Assembly: GCF_009828105.1 (NCBI RefSeq)
Contig: NZ_WTYQ01000003.1
Location: 310,001 to 374,000 of the forward strand
Length of the DNA stretch: 64,000 bases
DNA from: Altericroceibacterium indicum
GTDB lineage: Bacteria > Pseudomonadota > Alphaproteobacteria > Sphingomonadales > Sphingomonadaceae
Direction of reading: 5' to 3'
A model generated the notes under the pieces. The model saw nothing but the letters and a program-made list of their open reading frames with translations. It searched no databases and was not told where the DNA came from. Below, piece by piece: positions 27,504 to 35,475 of the stretch. The position numbers were made by a program, and so were the translations under genes. The stretch's first letter is position 1; each line of letters opens with the position of its first letter.

Positions 27504-29201
27504 ATGTTCAAATTTGCCAGCATCGCGGCCGCATCACTTGCGCTTGCCGCTTGCTCCGGCGGGACAAAAGACGCATCGACGGACGCCTCCACCGACCTGT
27601 CTATTCCCGACGTTAAACCCGGTGACATTTCCATCGAGACGATGAAGGAAGTCACCAAGACGTTGTCTTCTGATGAATTCGAAGGCCGTGCGCCCGGCAC
27701 GGAAGGGGAAAAGAAAACCCTCGCTTATCTGGTAGAACAGTTCAAGCGCGTCGGCCTCCAGCCGGGCAACAATGGCAGTTGGTTTCAGGATGTTCCGCTG
27801 GTGGAAATCACCTCGGAAAACTTCAAGCCACTGACCATCACGGGCGGCAAAGAGCCTCTTTCCTTCACCTATGGCAAGGATTGGGTCGGCACGACCTATC
27901 GTGAAGAGAAATCCACTGATCTGAAAGACAGTGAACTGGTCTTTGTTGGCTATGGTATCAATGCCCCGGAAAAGGGCTGGAATGACTATGCCGGCGTGGA
28001 CATGAAGGGGAAGACAGCCGTCATTCTCATCAATGATCCCGATTGGGAAAAATCCACGCAGGATGGCGATTTCAACGGCCGGGCGATGACCTATTATGGC
28101 CGCTGGACCTATAAATATGAAGAAGCCGCCCGTCAGGGTGCTGCTGGCGCAATCATCATCCATGATACGGTTCCGGCTGCCTATGGCTGGAATGTGGTCG
28201 AAAGTTCGTGGTCAGGCCCGCAAGCCTATGCCCAGCGCAAAGATGGCGGTGCGGATCAGACGCAGGTAAATGGTTGGGTCCAGCAGGATGTGGCCAAAAA
28301 AATCATGGCCGCTACCGGGCATGATCTCACCAAGCTGATGCAGGAAGCCAAAACCAAGGGCTTCAAAGCGGTCCTACTGGGCGCGAAAGTGTCTACCCAG
28401 TTTGACAATAAGGTCCGCAAATTCGCGTCCAAGAATGTTATTGGCATTCTTCCCGGCAGCGAAAAGCCGGATGAATATGTCCTCAATTCCGCCCATTGGG
28501 ATCACCTCGGCCATTGCAAAGCCAATGCCGAAGGCGATGACATCTGCAATGGCGCGGTGGACAATGCCACTGGCACTGCGGCTCTCGTCGCGCTGGCGGA
28601 AGCAAATGTGAAAGCTGGCCCGGCCAAGCGCACACTGGTCTACCTGGCAGTAACGGGTGAGGAATCCGGCCTGCTGGGTTCCGAATATTATGGTGCCAAT
28701 CCGGTCTTCCCGCTGAGCCAGACCGTTGGCGGTGTAAACATGGATGCCCTGTCGATGGCAGGTGAAGCCAAGGATGTCACGGTGATGGGTGGCGGAAAGA
28801 GCCAGCTTGATGCTTTCCTTGATGCAGCCCTGAAAAAGGAAGGCCGCGTGGCCACCCCAGACAGCGAACCGCAAAACGGCTATTATTATCGTTCGGATCA
28901 CTTCAGCTTCGCCAAACGCGGCGTGCCGATGTTCTACATCGATGGCGGGATTGATCTCGTCAACGGCGGCACCAAGGCGGGCAAAGCCTATAATGACGAT
29001 TACACCAAGAACCGTTATCATGGGCCGGACGATGAATATGATCCCAATTGGGATTGGAGCGGCGTCGCCAAGGACCTCCAACTGTTCTACACTTTGAGCC
29101 GGATGCTGGCTGACAGCACAAGCTGGCCCAATTGGAACGAGGGTGACGAGTTCCGCAAGACCCGTGATGACAGTTGCGCTGCCTCGGATAAGGGCTGCTA
29201 A
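27504..29201 (+). CDS. M28 family zinc aminopeptidase, lipoprotein
   Basis: Exported peptidase that removes N-terminal residues from peptides. From the ATG at 27504 (AAAGGGGG upstream) it has a lipoprotein signal ending LAACSGG, then a PA-type inserted domain (about residues 110-330) and the M28 core. Zinc ligands and catalytic residues are all visible: SAHWDHLGH, GAVDNATGTAALV, AVTGEESGLLGSE, VNMDALSMAG and YYRSDHFSFAKRGVPM. Length is 565 residues, normal for this PA-containing subfamily. Four bases separate its stop from the deiminase gene, so they share a transcript. With oligopeptidase B and the POT transporter it suggests peptide feeding. Confidence 0.92.
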   Translation: MFKFASIAAASLALAACSGGTKDASTDASTDLSIPDVKPGDISIETMKEVTKTLSSDEFEGRAPGTEGEKKTLAYLVEQFKRVGLQPGNNGSWFQDVPLVEITSENFKPLTITGGKEPLSFTYGKDWVGTTYREEKSTDLKDSELVFVGYGINAPEKGWNDYAGVDMKGKTAVILINDPDWEKSTQDGDFNGRAMTYYGRWTYKYEEAARQGAAGAIIIHDTVPAAYGWNVVESSWSGPQAYAQRKDGGADQTQVNGWVQQDVAKKIMAATGHDLTKLMQEAKTKGFKAVLLGAKVSTQFDNKVRKFASKNVIGILPGSEKPDEYVLNSAHWDHLGHCKANAEGDDICNGAVDNATGTAALVALAEANVKAGPAKRTLVYLAVTGEESGLLGSEYYGANPVFPLSQTVGGVNMDALSMAGEAKDVTVMGGGKSQLDAFLDAALKKEGRVATPDSEPQNGYYYRSDHFSFAKRGVPMFYIDGGIDLVNGGTKAGKAYNDDYTKNRYHGPDDEYDPNWDWSGVAKDLQLFYTLSRMLADSTSWPNWNEGDEFRKTRDDSCAASDKGC

Positions 29202-29205
29202 ACTG

Positions 29206-30192
29206 ATGACACAGCGCCTCCCGCCCGAATGGCATCCGCAGGATTGGCTGTGGATCGGCTTTCCCCATGATGAGGAGGAATGGCCGGGCTTTCTTGTTCG
29301 TGCACAGGAACAAATGGCAGCTTTTGCCAATGTTGTGGCTGAAAGCGGGCAGGAGGTGCGTTTGGTGGTGCGCGATGCGGCTAATGAAGCCCGCGCGCAC
29401 TCCCTCACCAATGGATCGGTGAAGCTGGTGCGTCATCATTATGGTGATGTATGGCTGCGCGACACCGGACCTTTGGTAACATTGGGTGCGGACGGGACAG
29501 CCCATGCCCAACGCTTTGGCTTTAATGGCTGGGGCGGCAAATTTCTGATGGATGGCGATCAGACTATCGGGGCGGACCTCGCTGCTGAAGCGAGCCTTCC
29601 CATATCAACGGCAGACTGGATTCTCGAAGGCGGTGCGATTGATACCGATGGCACCGGCCTTGTGGCCGTGACCGAGCAGGTGTTGCTCAACCCCAATCGC
29701 AACCCGCATCTTTCGCGCGGGGATATTGAAACACGGCTCCGCCGCGATCTTGGCTTTGACCGGGTTTTATGGCTGGGTGATGGCCTCATCAACGATCACA
29801 CCGATGGCCATGTCGATAATCTGGCGCGCTTTGTGGCCCCCGGCGTGCTGGCAGTGCCAGAAGCCACCGGACCGGATGATCCCAATGCCGCCATCTATGC
29901 GGACGCCAAAGCACGGGCGGAAGCCTTTGGTCTCACTGTTCGCAATGTGCCTTCACCGGGTCTGGTGGATTCCGGGGATCATATTGAACCGGCAAGCTAT
30001 ATGAATTTCGTCATCACAACGCATCTGGTGGTGGTGCCAACGTATGGCACGCAGCATGACGAGGCGGGCGTGGCCGCTATTGCCGAACTCTTCCCCGACC
30101 GGGCCGTTGTAGGCGTTCTGGCCGATGCCGTGCTGGCAGGTGGCGGGAGCTTCCATTGTTCCAGCCAGCAAATGCCTTCAGCACACGCATAA
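29206..30192 (+). CDS. aguA: Agmatine deiminase family protein (PAD_porph)
   Basis: Guanidine-modifying enzyme that would turn agmatine into N-carbamoylputrescine and ammonia. The 328 residues from the ATG at 29206 carry DVWLRDTGPL (Asp), LEGGAIDTDG (Glu), NDHTDGHVDN (His and Asp) and the nucleophile Cys in GGGSFHCSSQQMP. The order and spacing match agmatine deiminase better than arginine deiminase. No aguB partner is visible next to it, so the substrate could also be a peptidyl-arginine; the symbol is by family. It is the second gene of a two-gene unit with the M28 peptidase. Confidence 0.85.
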   Translation: MTQRLPPEWHPQDWLWIGFPHDEEEWPGFLVRAQEQMAAFANVVAESGQEVRLVVRDAANEARAHSLTNGSVKLVRHHYGDVWLRDTGPLVTLGADGTAHAQRFGFNGWGGKFLMDGDQTIGADLAAEASLPISTADWILEGGAIDTDGTGLVAVTEQVLLNPNRNPHLSRGDIETRLRRDLGFDRVLWLGDGLINDHTDGHVDNLARFVAPGVLAVPEATGPDDPNAAIYADAKARAEAFGLTVRNVPSPGLVDSGDHIEPASYMNFVITTHLVVVPTYGTQHDEAGVAAIAELFPDRAVVGVLADAVLAGGGSFHCSSQQMPSAHA

Positions 30193-30225
30193 AAATGCCA
30201 CCCCGGATTGCTCCGGGATGGCATT
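30191..30225. terminator. Bidirectional terminator between aguA and thrS
   Basis: A 14-bp stem with one mismatch (30194-30207 with 30212-30225) around TTGC. On the minus strand five T follow, giving a strong thrS terminator; on the plus strand TTCTATTTC follows. Confidence 0.88.
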
Positions 30226-30251
30226 CTATTTCATTCATGTAACGACGGGCT

Positions 30252-32249
30252 TTAACGCAAGTCAGGCGCGGTTGCGTTTTCCTTGAGGAAAGCAATCGCT
30301 TCGTCGAGCGAGATGAACTTCTGTTCTTTCTCGCCCAGCGTGCGCATGGCCACCGTGCGTTCTTCTGCTTCACGCATGCCGAGCACCAGCAGATGCGGCA
30401 CCTTCTTCACCGAATGGTCACGCACCTTGTAATTGATCTTCTCATTGCGGAAGTCAGTCTCGACGCGGATCCCAGCCGCTTTCAGCTTGGCTTCCACTTC
30501 ACGGCCATAATCATCCGCATCGGAAACGATCGTTGCCACGACAGCCTGCACCGGGGCGAGCCACAGCGGCAATTTGCCGGCAAAATGTTCGATCAACATG
30601 CCGATGAAGCGTTCATATGAGCCAAAGATCGCACGATGCAGCATGACCGGGCGGTGGCGATCACCATCTTCACCGACATAGCTTGCATCAAGCCGTTCAG
30701 GCAGCACGCGGTCGGACTGGATCGTGCCGACCTGCCATGTCCGGCCAATCGCATCGGTTAGATGCCATTCGAGCTTGGGCGCATAGAAAGCCCCTTCACC
30801 GGGCAATTCTTCCCAGCCATATGCTTCGGTTGCAAGGCCCGCTTCCTCAACCGCATTGCGCAATTCCTCTTCGGCCTGATCCCACATTTCGTCCGTGCCG
30901 AAGCGCTTTTCAGGGCGCAGCGCCAGCTTGATCGAATAATTGCCAAAGCCCAGATCCTTGTAGATCCGGTCCGCCAACGCGCAGAATTTGCGCACTTCAT
31001 CGACAATCTGATCTTCGCGGCAGAAAATATGCGCATCGTCCTGCGTGAACTGGCGCACCCGCATCAGCCCATGCAACGCGCCATGCGGTTCGTTGCGATG
31101 GCAGCAGCCATTTTCATACAGGCGCAGCGGCAGATCGCGGTAGGATTTGATGCCCTGCTTGAAGATCAACACATGCGCCGGGCAGTTCATCGGCTTCAGC
31201 GCCATCCAGTCCGCATCGTCCGAAACGATCGGGCCTTCATCTTCTGTATTCGGCACTTCATCGGGAATCACGAACATATTTTCGCGATATTTGCCCCAAT
31301 GGCCGGACTGTTCCCACTGGCGAGCATCCATCACCTGCGGCGTTTTCACTTCGCGGTAGCCGGCACCGTCGATCGCACGGCGCATATAGGCTTCCAGTTC
31401 CCGCCAGACGATATAGCCTTTGGGATGCCAGAACACGCTGCCATGGGCTTCGGCCTGAAGGTGGAACAAATCCATCTCCGCACCGAGCTTGCGATGATCG
31501 CGCTTGGCAGCTTCCTCCAGCCGCACAAGATGTTCATTGAGTTGCTTCTTGTTGAGCCAACCAGTGCCGTAAATACGGCTCAGCATCGCGTTCTTCTGGT
31601 CACCGCGCCAATAGGCGCCGGACACGCGCGTCAGCTTGAAAGCCTTGGGATCGAGCTTGCCAGTCGAGGCCAGATGCGGGCCACGGCATAGATCGAGCCA
31701 GTCCTTGCCAGAATGATAGACAGTAAGCGCATCGCCTTCGGGCAATTCCGCCGCCCATTCGGCCTTGAAGCTTTCCCCATGATCCTTGAACCATGTGATC
31801 AGTTGGTCACGCGTCCATTCCTCGCGCACCAGAGGCTTATCCGCCTTGATGATGTCCCGCATCCTCTCTTCAATGACGGGAAGATCTTCTTCGGTGAAAG
31901 GGCCACGCTTGCCGGGGGCGAAATCGTAATAGAAGCCATCATCGGTCGCCGGGCCAAAGGTCACTTGCGTATCTGGCCAAAGCGACTGCACCGCTTCGGC
32001 AAGCACATGGGCATAATCATGCCGCGCCAGTTCCAGCGCTTCTGCTTCATCCTTGGCGGTAATCAGCGCCAGTTCCGCATCGCCATCAAATGGGCGGTTG
32101 AGATCGCGCACTTCACCATTGACCCGTGCGGCCAGCGCTGCCTTGGCAAGGCCCGGCCCGATGGCTGCTGCCACATCTGCCGGGCAGGAGCCTTCCGGCA
32201 TATCCCGCGTGGAGCCATCGGGGAGGCTGATTTTCATTACTTCGGTCAT
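30252..32249 (-). CDS. thrS: Threonyl-tRNA synthetase
   Basis: Charges tRNA-Thr, class II. The 665 residues show an N-terminal TGS domain (1-62), the editing domain with HDYAH (His77-x3-His81), then the catalytic core: MNCPAHVLIFKQGIKSYRDL (zinc Cys), motif 2 CCHRNEPHGALHGLMRVRQF, motif 3 near HRPVMLHRAIFGSYERFIGM, and a C-terminal anticodon domain. The start is the ATG at 32249. The 5' leader is long and structured, and contains a Thr-rich reading frame ending about 150 nt upstream, which suggests attenuation by threonine-tRNA supply. Confidence 0.97.
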   Translation of the reverse strand: MTEVMKISLPDGSTRDMPEGSCPADVAAAIGPGLAKAALAARVNGEVRDLNRPFDGDAELALITAKDEAEALELARHDYAHVLAEAVQSLWPDTQVTFGPATDDGFYYDFAPGKRGPFTEEDLPVIEERMRDIIKADKPLVREEWTRDQLITWFKDHGESFKAEWAAELPEGDALTVYHSGKDWLDLCRGPHLASTGKLDPKAFKLTRVSGAYWRGDQKNAMLSRIYGTGWLNKKQLNEHLVRLEEAAKRDHRKLGAEMDLFHLQAEAHGSVFWHPKGYIVWRELEAYMRRAIDGAGYREVKTPQVMDARQWEQSGHWGKYRENMFVIPDEVPNTEDEGPIVSDDADWMALKPMNCPAHVLIFKQGIKSYRDLPLRLYENGCCHRNEPHGALHGLMRVRQFTQDDAHIFCREDQIVDEVRKFCALADRIYKDLGFGNYSIKLALRPEKRFGTDEMWDQAEEELRNAVEEAGLATEAYGWEELPGEGAFYAPKLEWHLTDAIGRTWQVGTIQSDRVLPERLDASYVGEDGDRHRPVMLHRAIFGSYERFIGMLIEHFAGKLPLWLAPVQAVVATIVSDADDYGREVEAKLKAAGIRVETDFRNEKINYKVRDHSVKKVPHLLVLGMREAEERTVAMRTLGEKEQKFISLDEAIAFLKENATAPDLR

Positions 32250-32271
32250 CGAACCCGTCTCTTAATCTGTT

Positions 32272-32388
32272 GCGCGCCAAAATCTGGTGCATCCCAATGG
32301 CACAGGCGCGCGCGCATCGGAAGATGTGGCGTTCTGCTCATTCAACCGGTTTCGGGAAGTGACGCCATACCGCCCGAACCCGGGCAGT
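32272..32388 (-). promoter_or_regulatory. Structured leader between Thr-rich peptide and thrS (candidate attenuator)
   Basis: On the minus-strand RNA three elements follow the leader stop. First, an 8-bp hairpin ACTGCCCG-GGTT-CGGGCGGT (32388-32369, one G-U). Second, AACCGGT (32351-32345), complementary to ACCGGTT in leader codons 14-16. Third, a hairpin CTGTGC/GCACCAG (32305-32284, one bulge) followed by ATTTT, nested in an outer stem GCGCGCC/GGCGCGC (32311-32305 with 32278-32272). The layout resembles competing hairpins of attenuators, but the U run is short; folding was done by eye. Confidence 0.4.
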
Positions 32389-32399
32389 GATGGCAGCGA

Positions 32400-32474
32400 C
32401 TAGATCGCGACCGACCGCTCCCCCGGGGAACCGGTGAAGGTGGTAGTGGTCGTGATAGTCAGCATCTGAGCCAT
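32400..32474 (-). CDS. Thr-rich leader peptide upstream of thrS
   Basis: A 24-codon frame on the minus strand from ATG (32474) to TAG (32400). Residues 6-14 read TITTTTTFT: seven Thr in nine, coded by ACT, ACG and ACC. This is the composition of amino-acid attenuation leaders such as E. coli ThrL. A second ATG (codon 4) is an alternative start. No strong Shine-Dalgarno is seen (a GTGGG lies upstream). It lies 150 nt before the ATG of threonyl-tRNA synthetase, the gene one would expect to be controlled by stalled threonine decoding. Upstream, 32475-32713 holds no recognisable gene and must carry the promoters of thrS and the divergent hydrolase. Confidence 0.6.
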   Translation of the reverse strand: MAQMLTITTTTTFTGSPGERSVAI

Positions 32475-32713
32475 GGCCCACGCTCTAGCAACGCTTTGCC
32501 AAGGAGTCACTAGCCTTTACCATAGGCTGTTTGGCGTCACCGATCGGCGATGCGCCCAATGCGAAGCAGCACCCCGCCAGGACCACTCACCGCGAATTCA
32601 CAGACAATCCCATGGCATCATCCAGACTTGAGCAGCAGGAGCGCTAGATAAGGACGGTCAAGTGTGTTCCGCAACGCCTTGTTGTCCCAACAGTCAGCCC
32701 CCATCTGCTGTGC

Positions 32714-33445
32714 ATGGCCGAGATACACTTTCACGATATGCCCGATGGGCGCCGCATCGCTTTTCGTCACACGGCTGGCACGGGCCCCGCTTTGGTGTTT
32801 TTGCCGGGTTATATGTCCGATATGGATGGCACCAAGGCGACTACGCTGTTTGCCTGGGCGCAGGAGCAAGGACGCGAGGCGCTGCTGCTCGATTATTCAG
32901 GATGCGGGCAGAGTTCAGGCGATTTTGCTGATGGCGCGCTGTCTGTGTGGCGCGATGAAGTGCTGGCGCTGATCGCGGCTTATGTGTCGCATCCGGTTTT
33001 GCTGGTGGGTTCTTCCATGGGCGGATGGCTGATGGTGATGGTAGGCCGTGCGCTGGACGATCGGCTTCATGCGATGGTCGGCATCGCCGCAGCACCCGAT
33101 TTCACGCATTGGGGCTATGATGAGGAAGAACGCCGCCAATTGGCCGCTGGTGAGACATTGCTGCGCCATAATCCCTATGGCCCGGAACCCACCCCCACCC
33201 ATGCGAAATTCTGGGCCGACGGTGAAGCCAACAAACAATTGGATGGCGAGATTCCTGTCACCTGCCCGGTGCGCCTGCTGCATAGCCGCGCTGATGGCGA
33301 AGTCCCGCCGCGCATATCGCTCGATCTGGCGGAAAAGCTGCGTTCAGAGGATGTGCAGGTGATTCTGGTCAAGGGTGGCGATCACCGCCTGTCCCGCGAT
33401 AGCGACATCGCATTGCTGCTGCAGGTGGTGCAGACTCTCGATTGA
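32714..33445 (+). CDS. Alpha/beta hydrolase, ABHD10-like
   Basis: A 243-residue serine hydrolase without signal peptide. The nucleophile elbow is VGSSMGGWLM; the acid is Asp in LLHSRADGEVPP and the histidine is in KGGDHRLSRD. The early LPGYMSDMDGTKA (oxyanion loop) and DYSGCGQSSGDF are typical of the ABHD10/palmitoyl-thioesterase-like group, so an ester or thioester substrate is likely. It is first of three plus-strand genes (hydrolase, TPR protein, flavin monooxygenase) spaced by 15 bp and a 4-bp overlap. Confidence 0.85.
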   Translation: MAEIHFHDMPDGRRIAFRHTAGTGPALVFLPGYMSDMDGTKATTLFAWAQEQGREALLLDYSGCGQSSGDFADGALSVWRDEVLALIAAYVSHPVLLVGSSMGGWLMVMVGRALDDRLHAMVGIAAAPDFTHWGYDEEERRQLAAGETLLRHNPYGPEPTPTHAKFWADGEANKQLDGEIPVTCPVRLLHSRADGEVPPRISLDLAEKLRSEDVQVILVKGGDHRLSRDSDIALLLQVVQTLD

Positions 33446-33460
33446 ACAGGCCCTCCCCCT

Positions 33461-34336
33461 ATGTCCATTTCACTCCCCCTCGCCATGCTTGCCCCGCTAC
33501 TGCTGCTGCAATCCACTGCCGGCGGCGTGCCCGGTTCATCCTCTGCCCCTCTGCCCCAGGATATTGGGCGGGATGACACCACTCTTCCCCCAATGCGCCG
33601 CCGGATTCAGGCCAAGCCAACCATTGAACAGGACAGGCTCAGCGTATGTCTTGATAATTCGCGCCGGGACCCGGCCACAGCTATTGTCAACGCATCCACC
33701 TGGTTGGCCGAAGTGACCGGGGCTGAGCGGAGTTTCCCGCAGCAATGCCTCGGCATGGCCTATGTCAGCCTGCTCCGCTGGGATGCAGCAGAAAATGCCT
33801 TCCTCGCTGCACGCAACTTCAAGCTTGATGATGATCATGTGAATCGCGCAAGGTTGGCCGGAATGGCCGGCAATGCGGCCATGGCTGCTAGCCACGCCCA
33901 AGAAGCGCTTAACGCGTTCGACCTCGCGATTGGCGATGCAGAGAAGGCGGGGGACACGGTTCTGGCAGGCACGCTTTCCGCCGATCGCGCCCGCGCATTG
34001 GTCCAGCTCAACCGTGATAGCGACGCAGAAACGGCCTTGAACAAGGCTATCACCGACGCCCCCCAGAACCCAACGGGCTGGCTGCTGCTCGCCACACTGG
34101 AGAGGCGCGAAGGCAAGCTTGCTGAAGCGGCTGAACATATCCGCACCGCTGGCGGCCTCGCTCCGCATGACCCAGCCATTGCATTGGAAGCCGGGGTGAT
34201 CGCCGCGCTGGCAGGCGATGACGATACCGCCCGCAAAAACTGGCACGCAGTGATCGATATGGCCGCATCTGACAGCGCGGAAGCCACCAACGCCAAAGCC
34301 TATCTGGCGCAATTGAAACAGGAGGATCAACCATGA
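33461..34336 (+). CDS. Exported tetratricopeptide-repeat protein
   Basis: A 291-residue protein with an N-terminal signal segment (LPLAMLAPLLLLQSTAGGVP). Residues about 85-285 contain helical repeats of TPR type: AEVTGAERSFPQQCLGMAYV, WDAAENAFLAARNFKLDD, NPTGWLLLATLERREGKLAE and DPAIALEAGVIAALAGDDDT. It probably acts as a periplasmic scaffold; no enzyme motif is seen. Its stop overlaps the next start (ATGA), so it is co-translated with the luciferase-like gene though the two proteins would be in different compartments. Confidence 0.78.
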   Translation: MSISLPLAMLAPLLLLQSTAGGVPGSSSAPLPQDIGRDDTTLPPMRRRIQAKPTIEQDRLSVCLDNSRRDPATAIVNASTWLAEVTGAERSFPQQCLGMAYVSLLRWDAAENAFLAARNFKLDDDHVNRARLAGMAGNAAMAASHAQEALNAFDLAIGDAEKAGDTVLAGTLSADRARALVQLNRDSDAETALNKAITDAPQNPTGWLLLATLERREGKLAEAAEHIRTAGGLAPHDPAIALEAGVIAALAGDDDTARKNWHAVIDMAASDSAEATNAKAYLAQLKQEDQP

Positions 34337-35313
34337 TCCCACTTTCCGTCCTAGATCTCATTCCCATCCGCGAAGGCGGCACCGTCTCGCAGGCTTATGA
34401 AGCATCGGGCAAACTGGCCAAAGTGGCTGAAGATGCTGGCTACAAACGCTTCTGGGTGGCCGAGCATCATGCCACGGAAGGCATTGCCGGAGGCGCAACC
34501 TCTGTTGCACTTGCGCATATCGGCCATTGCACCAGCACGATCCGCATTGGCGCAGGGGGTATCATGCTCCCCAATCACAACCCTTTCGTGATCGCAGAGC
34601 AATTCGGCGCGTTGGAAGCCTTGTTTCCAGGCCGGATCGACTTGGGGTTGGGCCGCGCACCGGGTGCCGGCGGGCGCATCGCACAAGCATTACGCAAGGA
34701 TTTGCACGCATCGGCGGAGGCTTTCCCCAGCGATGTGGTGGAACTTCGCGCCCTTCTGACAGGTGACATTGACCTGCCGATCAAGGCCACTCCCGGCTAT
34801 GGCGCGAATGTGGAAATGTGGATTCTCGGCTCCAGCCTGTTTGGTGCACAGCTCGCGGCGAAGCTCGGAATGCCCTATGCTTTCGCCAGCCATTTCGCGC
34901 CGGATCATCTTGATGAAGCCTTGCGGATTTATCGCGAACGGTTCGAACCTTCCGAAGCACTCGACAAGCCGCACGCCATGGCCGCGATGACCGCGATTGC
35001 GGCCGATAGCGATCAGGAAGCGCTGGATCTCGCCACATCGCAGGATCAGTCCTTCATTCGCCTGCGCACTGGTGATCCGGGGAAATTGCCGCCCCCCATC
35101 TCCGGCTATCGCGACAGCCTGCCCATCACGGGGCAGGCCATGCTGGAGCGGATGGACGTGGCCCGGGCCGTAGGCTCTCCTGATACTGTGCGGCAGAAAA
35201 TTTCCCGCTTTGTCGAACGCACTGGCGCAGATGAAATCATCCTGTCCGGGGCAACCTTCGACCCTGCTGCGCGGGAGAACTCTCTTCGCCTCATCAAGCA
35301 GGCTATGGCATGA
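34333..35313 (+). CDS. LLM-class flavin-dependent oxidoreductase (MsnO8-like)
   Basis: A 326-residue luciferase-like TIM-barrel monooxygenase using reduced FMN. The family pattern is clear: LSVLDLIPIREGGTVSQAYE at the start, YKRFWVAEHHATEGIAGGAT, IRIGAGGIMLPNHNPFVIAEQ, FPGRIDLGLGRAPG, and GSPDTVRQKISRFVERTGAD. The substrate is unknown. It starts inside the stop of the TPR gene. About 160 bp separate it from the glutamate dehydrogenase gene, which has its own regulatory palindrome. Confidence 0.9.
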   Translation: MIPLSVLDLIPIREGGTVSQAYEASGKLAKVAEDAGYKRFWVAEHHATEGIAGGATSVALAHIGHCTSTIRIGAGGIMLPNHNPFVIAEQFGALEALFPGRIDLGLGRAPGAGGRIAQALRKDLHASAEAFPSDVVELRALLTGDIDLPIKATPGYGANVEMWILGSSLFGAQLAAKLGMPYAFASHFAPDHLDEALRIYRERFEPSEALDKPHAMAAMTAIAADSDQEALDLATSQDQSFIRLRTGDPGKLPPPISGYRDSLPITGQAMLERMDVARAVGSPDTVRQKISRFVERTGADEIILSGATFDPAARENSLRLIKQAMA

Positions 35314-35443
35314 TCGAGAAAATCCGCACTAAGCTGGATTGAAACTCTTCACCGGAAGCCTAAAACAATAATCAGAAAGTCCAGCAAAAGAATCATTCAT
35401 TTGCAAAATAAGCTTGCTGGAACAGGCGGGCATGGCCCGGATT

Positions 35444-35458
35444 AGTCCTTTAAGGACT
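35444..35458. promoter_or_regulatory. Palindrome immediately upstream of NAD-GDH
   Basis: AGTCCTT-T-AAGGACT, a perfect 7-bp inverted repeat ending 17 bp before the ATG at 35476 and next to the AGAAGGA ribosome-binding site. It could be an operator or an RNA stem near the translation start. Confidence 0.4.
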
Positions 35459-35475
35459 GGAGAAGGACAGAGCAT

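Noticed and set aside
28374-29411. 345-codon minus-strand frame antisense to the M28 peptidase and deiminase genes
   Set aside because: Both plus-strand genes have complete catalytic motifs; the antisense frame spans their junction and looks like a codon-bias shadow.
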